Positions 7,649 to 11,348 of a DNA stretch of 11,348 nt are shown in pieces. The first letter of the stretch is position 1. Every line of letters begins with the position of its first letter. The notes under the pieces are model-generated. The model did not search any database and was not told the DNA's origin. It worked only from the letters and a program-made list of their open reading frames with translations. The stretch comes from Bryobacteraceae bacterium (GTDB taxonomy: Bacteria; Acidobacteriota; Terriglobia; Bryobacterales; Bryobacteraceae), in NCBI GenBank assembly GCA_025350445.1, contig JANXXV010000502.1:1-11348 (forward strand), read 5' to 3'. Both the position numbers and the translations under genes were made by a program.

Positions 7649-7918
7649 CTACTGCAGCGTTTGCAGTTCCTTGCCCGGCTTAAAACGCACCGCTTTGCCC
7701 GGAGGGATTGCCACTTCGGCGCCGGTCCGGGGATTGCGGCCGATGCCTGTCTTACGCGGGCGCACATTGAAGATGCCGAAACCGCGCAGTTCAATCCGTT
7801 CGCCCTGACCGAGTGCTCGCTTCATGCTCTCAAAAACGGTCTCGACGGCCATTTCCGCCTTCGTTTTAGTTATCCCGGTTTTGCTGACCACTTCATTGAT
7901 AATATCGAGCTTGATCAA
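7649..7918 (-). CDS. HU/IHF-family nucleoid DNA-binding protein
   Basis: An 89-residue protein of the usual HU length. It begins with MIKLDIINEVVSKTGITKTKAE, the helix pair of the HU dimer body, followed by ERIELRGFGIFNVR. The DNA-inserting beta arm is GRNPRTGAEVAIPPGKAVRFKPGKEL, with the intercalating Pro and many basic residues. HU bends and compacts DNA as a dimer. The start is TTG (7918), supported by GGAGGA about 5-10 bases upstream. It is the first gene of the minus-strand operon and lies behind a good sigma70-like promoter. Whether it is HU or IHF-like cannot be decided by eye; the operon as a whole would be driven by this promoter, which ties envelope genes to HU expression. Confidence 0.92.
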   Translation of the reverse strand: MIKLDIINEVVSKTGITKTKAEMAVETVFESMKRALGQGERIELRGFGIFNVRPRKTGIGRNPRTGAEVAIPPGKAVRFKPGKELQTLQ

Positions 7919-7981
7919 GACATCCTCCCCGTTCTTAGCCGCCGCTCTTCCGGGCCGCTCCCGGCAGAAACAGCAAACCTC

Positions 7982-8011
7982 ATGATAAGATTAGGCTTAA
8001 AGCATTGTCAA
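7982..8011 (-). promoter_or_regulatory. Sigma70-like promoter for the HU operon
   Basis: Read on the minus strand, a perfect -35 TTGACA lies at 8011-8006 and TATCAT at 7987-7982, separated by 18 bp. A start near 7975 would give a leader of about 55 nt before the HU TTG codon. The -35 box overlaps the first codon (8005-8007) of the divergent flavin reductase gene. Confidence 0.5.
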
Positions 8012-8523
8012 GCTCAATCAATTCTCAATTCACTGTGGTGGACGAGGAGCGGTTCCGTAAGACCTGCGCGCAGTTCGCCACAGGCATTGCCATCGCCACC
8101 ATATCCGGCCCTGACGGCCGGCCAATGGGCATCACGGTAAATTCATTCGCATCGGTCTCCTGCGCCCCCCCGCTAGTACTAGTGTGCGTGGATTACCGGT
8201 CGGGAATCCTGCCGCACTTTCGAAACAGCACGCACTACGGGATCAACGTATTGAACGACGAGCAGCGCGATGTCTCGGTGCGATTTTCACAACCGGAACT
8301 CGACCGGTTCGTAGGAATCGGATGGAAAGCGGGATCCGCGGGCGTTCCTCTGCTGGACGGTGTGCTTGCCACCATGGAGTGCCTGATCACCCAAACGGTG
8401 GAGGCCGGAGACCACGCGATCTTTATCGCGGAAGTTGTGAGCGCGGACTCGGCCCAAGGCCGGCCGCTGCTCTACTTCGGCAGCAATTACTGCACGTCTA
8501 ATATTCTTCGGCCGGAAGCGTGA
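8005..8523 (+). CDS. Flavin reductase-like FMN-binding split-barrel protein
   Basis: A 172-residue protein of the flavin reductase-like family (HpaC/HsaB type), which uses NAD(P)H to reduce FMN or FAD for a partner monooxygenase, or acts as a stand-alone reductase. Diagnostic segments are FATGIAIATI, MGITVNSFASVS followed by PPLVLVCV, FRNSTHYGINVL, the AGDHAIFIAEV stretch (134-144) with the conserved GDH, and PLLYFGSNY. Length is normal. The start is probably TTG 8005, with a weak AGG upstream; GTG 8035 is an alternative that removes ten N-terminal residues. No monooxygenase gene is adjacent, so its partner is unknown. It is divergent from HU and its 3' end overlaps that of the histidine kinase by 26 bp. 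Confidence 0.85.
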   Translation: MSSSINSQFTVVDEERFRKTCAQFATGIAIATISGPDGRPMGITVNSFASVSCAPPLVLVCVDYRSGILPHFRNSTHYGINVLNDEQRDVSVRFSQPELDRFVGIGWKAGSAGVPLLDGVLATMECLITQTVEAGDHAIFIAEVVSADSAQGRPLLYFGSNYCTSNILRPEA

Positions 8524-10321
8524 AGTAGAATCGCGAACCTTTTCCAGGCTCCGATTCGGCCCAGATACGCCCCTTGTGGATCTCAACCACTTTCTTGGCA
8601 ATGGAAAGACCGATGCCGGTTCCAGGAAAATCTTTACCGTGCAATCGCTTGAACACCCCGAAAATGCGCTCGGCGTACTTCATCTCGAAACCGACGCCGT
8701 TGTCCGCCACGCAAAATACCCAGTGTTCCCCCTGGCGCTCCACGGACACGTGAATCTTTGGCGTTTCGGCGGAACGATACTTCACTGCGTTACCGATCAG
8801 GTTTTGCATCACAAGAGCAAGCCTCGACTGATCCCCGGTTACGCTTGGCAATGGATCGACAGTTACAACGGCAGCGCATTCATTGATGGAAGCCTGTAGA
8901 TTCAGCAGCGCCCAATGGACTGCGCTCGACATATCCACCAATTCCAGGCGGTGCGCCTCTGGATTTCCCAGGCGTGAAAACGCCAGCAGGTCGCGGATCA
9001 ACTGGCCCATCCGGTTTGCGCCGTCCACTGCGAATTGCATAAACTCGCCAGCCTCCGGGTCGAGCTTGCCGGCGTACCGGCGCGATAACAACTGGAGATA
9101 CCCGGAAACCATTCGCAGCGGTTCCTGAAGATCGTGGGAGGCCGTGTAGGCGAACTGCTGCAAATCTTCGTTGGATCTGATGAGGTCCGCCTGTTTCTGC
9201 TTCACTTCCAATTCCGCCTGCATCCAAGGTGATATATCTTGAACGATGAGAATTCCCGTGGAAGGCTGGCCAAACATTGCAGGCAGATTGTGGGAATGAC
9301 AGAGTAGCTCCCGGCGGCCCTTAGGTGTATCCCACTTTAGCCGCAGGCCGTCCAGGCGCTCCCCGCGGGCAACGCGGACCGCCGGGTAGGCGGAAGCGCG
9401 CAGCGGATTTCCTTCCTCGTCTTTGCAGTTGTACAGATCCTCGTACTCATCCAAGCTCTGAGCGAAGGCAAGTTCCCCGCCCGCCATGGTGTGTACAAAG
9501 CGGTTGGCAAATGTGATTCTCGCGGTTCCAGGCTCCAGGAAAACAACGCCCACCGGCAACAAATCCAAAATCGCCCGCAGCCATTTTTGCTGTTTTTGCG
9601 CCAGATCGGCTGTGTTCTTCTCATCGTCGATATCGGTGCAGGTCCCAATCCACTTTAGGATCGTGCCAGCGGCATCGCGAACGGGGATGGATCGGGTCAG
9701 GAACCAGCGCAAGTTGCCGGCGGCGTCCGCGATTCTACCTTCACCTTCGAAAACTTCACCGGATTTTAAGCCCGTCAGATCGGAATCCGCAAACGCATGC
9801 AGATCTTCCCGATGGATAATCTGACGCCACCCCATTCCGTGAAATGCCTCCGCCGGGAGGCCTGTATAGGCAGTAGCCCATTCGTTGACGAATTCGATTG
9901 AGCCATCGGCAGAAGCCGAAAATACCATTTGCGGAATGGCCTCGGCGAGCAGCCGGTAATCCGGACCGGCTTCGGTAAGGTTATCCGAATCCGAGCCCGC
10001 TGGAAACACAGCGAGACTGGCGATGATTTCCCCCTCACCGTCGCGCAGCGGCTTGACTGTGAGATTTCGAGGGAGATCGCTCAACGAGCGCGGGAGCGTG
10101 CCAAGAAGATCCTTCGCCGGCTGGTTCGCATGAAATGCAGTTCCAACTGAATCGAAGAGCATAACACCTTCGGGCAACGCATCCGCGACAGACTGCAGTA
10201 TAGACATCTGTCCGGCACGCGCCTGGTACTGATCGAGCGCTAGTCCTAGTTCTAGTTCTAGTTCGCTGACCCGGTTTCGCAGTGCAAGAATTTCTATCGA
10301 TTCCATTCGTGGTTCACCCAT
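8498..10321 (-). CDS. PAS-domain sensor histidine kinase
   Basis: A 607-residue kinase with no signal peptide or membrane span, so probably cytoplasmic. In order: an N-terminal coiled coil (about 6-35), a degenerate PAS (about 40-108), a PAS/PAC (about 121-235, YRLLAEAIPQMVFS, FVNEWATAYTGL, WIGTCTDI), a third PAS (about 245-365), then a coiled linker. HisKA (about 383-452) carries the phospho-acceptor H396 in ASHDLQEPLRM, the bacteriophytochrome-like subtype. The HATPase (about 465-603) has N-box LIGNAVKY, VADNGVGF and GTGIGLSIAKK. All are intact. PAS sensing of redox, light or a ligand is possible but no cofactor Cys or His is obvious. A divergent Rcp1-like receiver lies upstream, its likely partner. 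Start ATG 10321, with a second ATG at 10306 (residue 6) possible. The 3' end overlaps the flavin reductase gene. Confidence 0.92.
   Translation of the reverse strand: MGEPRMESIEILALRNRVSELELELGLALDQYQARAGQMSILQSVADALPEGVMLFDSVGTAFHANQPAKDLLGTLPRSLSDLPRNLTVKPLRDGEGEIIASLAVFPAGSDSDNLTEAGPDYRLLAEAIPQMVFSASADGSIEFVNEWATAYTGLPAEAFHGMGWRQIIHREDLHAFADSDLTGLKSGEVFEGEGRIADAAGNLRWFLTRSIPVRDAAGTILKWIGTCTDIDDEKNTADLAQKQQKWLRAILDLLPVGVVFLEPGTARITFANRFVHTMAGGELAFAQSLDEYEDLYNCKDEEGNPLRASAYPAVRVARGERLDGLRLKWDTPKGRRELLCHSHNLPAMFGQPSTGILIVQDISPWMQAELEVKQKQADLIRSNEDLQQFAYTASHDLQEPLRMVSGYLQLLSRRYAGKLDPEAGEFMQFAVDGANRMGQLIRDLLAFSRLGNPEAHRLELVDMSSAVHWALLNLQASINECAAVVTVDPLPSVTGDQSRLALVMQNLIGNAVKYRSAETPKIHVSVERQGEHWVFCVADNGVGFEMKYAERIFGVFKRLHGKDFPGTGIGLSIAKKVVEIHKGRIWAESEPGKGSRFYFTLPAEEY
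10240..10263. repeat. Hexanucleotide tandem repeat in kinase coiled coil
   Basis: Four consecutive six-base units, CTAGTC then three CTAGTT, lie inside the 5' end of the histidine kinase gene. On the coding strand they encode repeated Glu-Leu, giving ELELELGL in the coiled coil. Each unit is two codons, so gain or loss of a unit would stay in frame. Confidence 0.85.
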
Positions 10322-10651
10322 GTGGGCCTTGACGCAGTCTCTGGATTTTGCAATCCTACATCACTCTTCTACCACCATTGCGGACCATCGTGGTCAAAAA
10401 ATGCAGTGTTGGCGCGCAACACCGGTACATTTTACTCAACGGCCATCGTGATTCCTCCGCCACTGGTTCGGCTTCGGGTATCGCCGGCAGCAAACCAGGC
10501 GATGGCAGCGCCTTCTAGAGATGCTCGCGACGTGTTACTGAGGTGTAATCGAACCGCAACTAAGGTGAAGAACGTGTATCGGCCCCTTTGTTTGGAACCA
10601 ACCGTGCTAAGGAAAGAGCAGATCCATTGTGGGAAGGAATAGTGTCATCGG
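10322..10651. promoter_or_regulatory. Divergent intergenic region of kinase and response regulator
   Basis: This 330-bp gap holds no supported gene. An open frame exists on the plus strand but its product looks random. Two palindromes are visible: GACCA-TCG-TGGTC at 10383-10395 and GTGTTG-GCGCG-CAACAC at 10406-10422, possible operators. No convincing -35/-10 pair was found in either direction. A GGAAGGA sequence at 10632-10638 lies 13 bases before the regulator ATG. Confidence 0.4.
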
Positions 10652-11098
10652 ATGAATTACACAAATGTCAGACGGCCGGTAGAGGTGTTGCTGATTGAAG
10701 ATAACCCGGGCGACATCAGACTCACCCAGGAAGCGTTCAAAGAGGGCCGTTTTCTGGTTAACTTCACGGTTGCGACGGACGGTGTTCAGGCGATCGACAT
10801 GTTGAATCAGCGAGGGCCCTACGTGCAAACTCCGCGTCCGGACCTGATTTTGCTTGACTTGAATCTTCCCAAGAAGAATGGCCGGGAGGTGCTGGGCGAA
10901 ATCAAGGCCGATGACGAACTGAAGCGCATTCCCGTCGTAGTGATGACCACGTCTAAAGCGGCACAGGACATCCACCGTGTCTACGATTTAAACGCCAACT
11001 GCTACATCACCAAGCCTGTGGAACTGGACGAGTTTCTGAAAGTGATCCGATCAATTGAAGATTTCTGGTTGACGATTGTAACGCTGCCGCAGGGGTAG
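10652..11098 (+). CDS. Single-domain response regulator (Rcp1-like)
   Basis: A 148-residue receiver domain without an output domain. It contains LIEDNPGD (E16, D17 acidic pair; the NPGD is typical of the cyanobacterial Rcp1 group), ILLDLNLPKKNG with phospho-acceptor D69, MTTSK (T99/T100) and ITKPV with K121. All receiver residues are present. Rcp1-type regulators pair with phytochrome-like kinases bearing ASHDLQEPLR, the same HisKA subtype as the divergent neighbour, so the two likely form a phosphorelay pair. Since it lacks a DNA-binding domain, it would act by protein contact or pass phosphate on (inference). Start ATG 10652 is preceded by GGAAGGA at a slightly long 13-base spacing. A weak hairpin follows the stop. 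Confidence 0.93.
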   Translation: MNYTNVRRPVEVLLIEDNPGDIRLTQEAFKEGRFLVNFTVATDGVQAIDMLNQRGPYVQTPRPDLILLDLNLPKKNGREVLGEIKADDELKRIPVVVMTTSKAAQDIHRVYDLNANCYITKPVELDEFLKVIRSIEDFWLTIVTLPQG

Positions 11099-11099
11099 T

Positions 11100-11131
11100 C
11101 TCCCGTTTCGCAGGGATCCCGAAGATGGGAG
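11100..11131 (+). terminator. Weak hairpin after response regulator
   Basis: CTCCC (11100-11104) pairs with GGGAG (11127-11131), and TTCG (11107-11110) with CGAA (11120-11123), separated by a small internal loop. There is no T-run after it, so it is at most a weak terminator or an RNA-processing hairpin. Confidence 0.3.
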
Positions 11132-11221
11132 TCTGCAGGAATGAAACTATCATCGACCAAGCATCAACAATTTACAGGCTACGCAGTACTTGTAGGTCAC
11201 TGACTCTGCCCTCGAGAAATT

Positions 11222-11348
11222 CTATCTCTGAGAGGTTGCTAGCGGCACCTTCATTTTAAATCCGGCAATTCGACTTACAGCGGATCGCGCCAACCGGCTG
11301 AAATGCTTCAGGAGTTCAACTACATCGCGATTCGCGCTTGGGGTGATC
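11222..11348. mobile_element. Possible start of a second IS21-like element, or end of an unknown minus-strand gene
   Basis: This edge carries CCGGCAATTCGACTT (11262-11276), the inverted form of a 15-bp sequence near 119-133, in an AT-flanked context resembling an IS21-type end. No transposase is visible before the window edge. Alternatively, a minus-strand frame stays open from the edge to a stop at 11222-11224 (about 41 codons, ending VPLATSQR). Neither reading is strong. Bases 11132-11221 show no further feature. Confidence 0.25.

Noticed and set aside
7565..8140. Plus-strand frame of 191 codons opposite HU and running into the flavin reductase
   Set aside because: It overlaps two clear genes and the HU promoter, and the product looks random.
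10322..10642. Open plus-strand frame of 106 codons in the kinase-regulator gap
   Set aside because: The product has no domain-like pattern and the region carries palindromes, so it looks non-coding.
1..11348. CRISPR arrays, tRNA or rRNA genes
   Set aside because: No regularly spaced repeats and no tRNA- or rRNA-like segments were seen.

Overview
The window looks like a chromosomal segment of a soil-type Acidobacterium (Bryobacter/Solibacter-like). This is inferred from moderate-to-high GC, frequent TTG and GTG starts, PAS-rich sensor kinases paired with Rcp1-type receivers, and S2P/HU/glycosyltransferase clusters. The sequence alone does not prove it. All gene identities come from reading motifs by eye.

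Layout. (1) Bases 1 to about 150 hold no convincing gene and resemble the trailing end of an IS21-type insertion sequence. (2) Bases 146-3492, plus strand, hold a tightly overlapping cassette: a damaged von Willebrand A (TerY-like) gene, a PP2C-type phosphatase, a protein kinase with a Cys cluster, two membrane segments and a C-terminal helix-hairpin-helix region, and a small helical protein. The first three match the known vWA-PP2C-kinase (TerY-P-like) triad. The vWA gene has an in-frame TAG and lacks a recognisable DxSxS metal motif, so the cassette may be decaying. Parts of it are visibly more AT-rich than the genes to its right. (3) Bases 3533-7918, minus strand, form one apparent operon in transcription order: HU DNA-binding protein, S2P/M50 intramembrane metalloprotease, family 2 glycosyltransferase, family 4-like glycosyltransferase, prepilin peptidase, DUF429 protein. 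Genes overlap or lie 12 nt apart, and a good sigma70-like promoter sits upstream of HU. (4) Divergent from HU is a flavin reductase gene (8005-8523, plus), whose 3' end overlaps by 26 bp the 3' end of a PAS-PAS-PAS histidine kinase (8498-10321, minus). (5) After a 330-bp regulatory gap with two palindromes comes a divergent single-domain response regulator (10652-11098, plus). (6) Bases 11099-11348 hold no clear gene. A 15-bp stretch there is an inverted copy of one near base 120 and may mark a second IS21-like end.

How the genes work together. The cassette is probably a phospho-signalling module: the kinase phosphorylates, PP2C reverses this, and the vWA protein would scaffold metal-dependent contacts. 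The minus-strand operon couples envelope functions (glycan transfer, intramembrane proteolysis, pilin processing) to a nucleoid protein. The histidine kinase and Rcp1-like receiver probably form a two-component pair that lacks a DNA-binding output.
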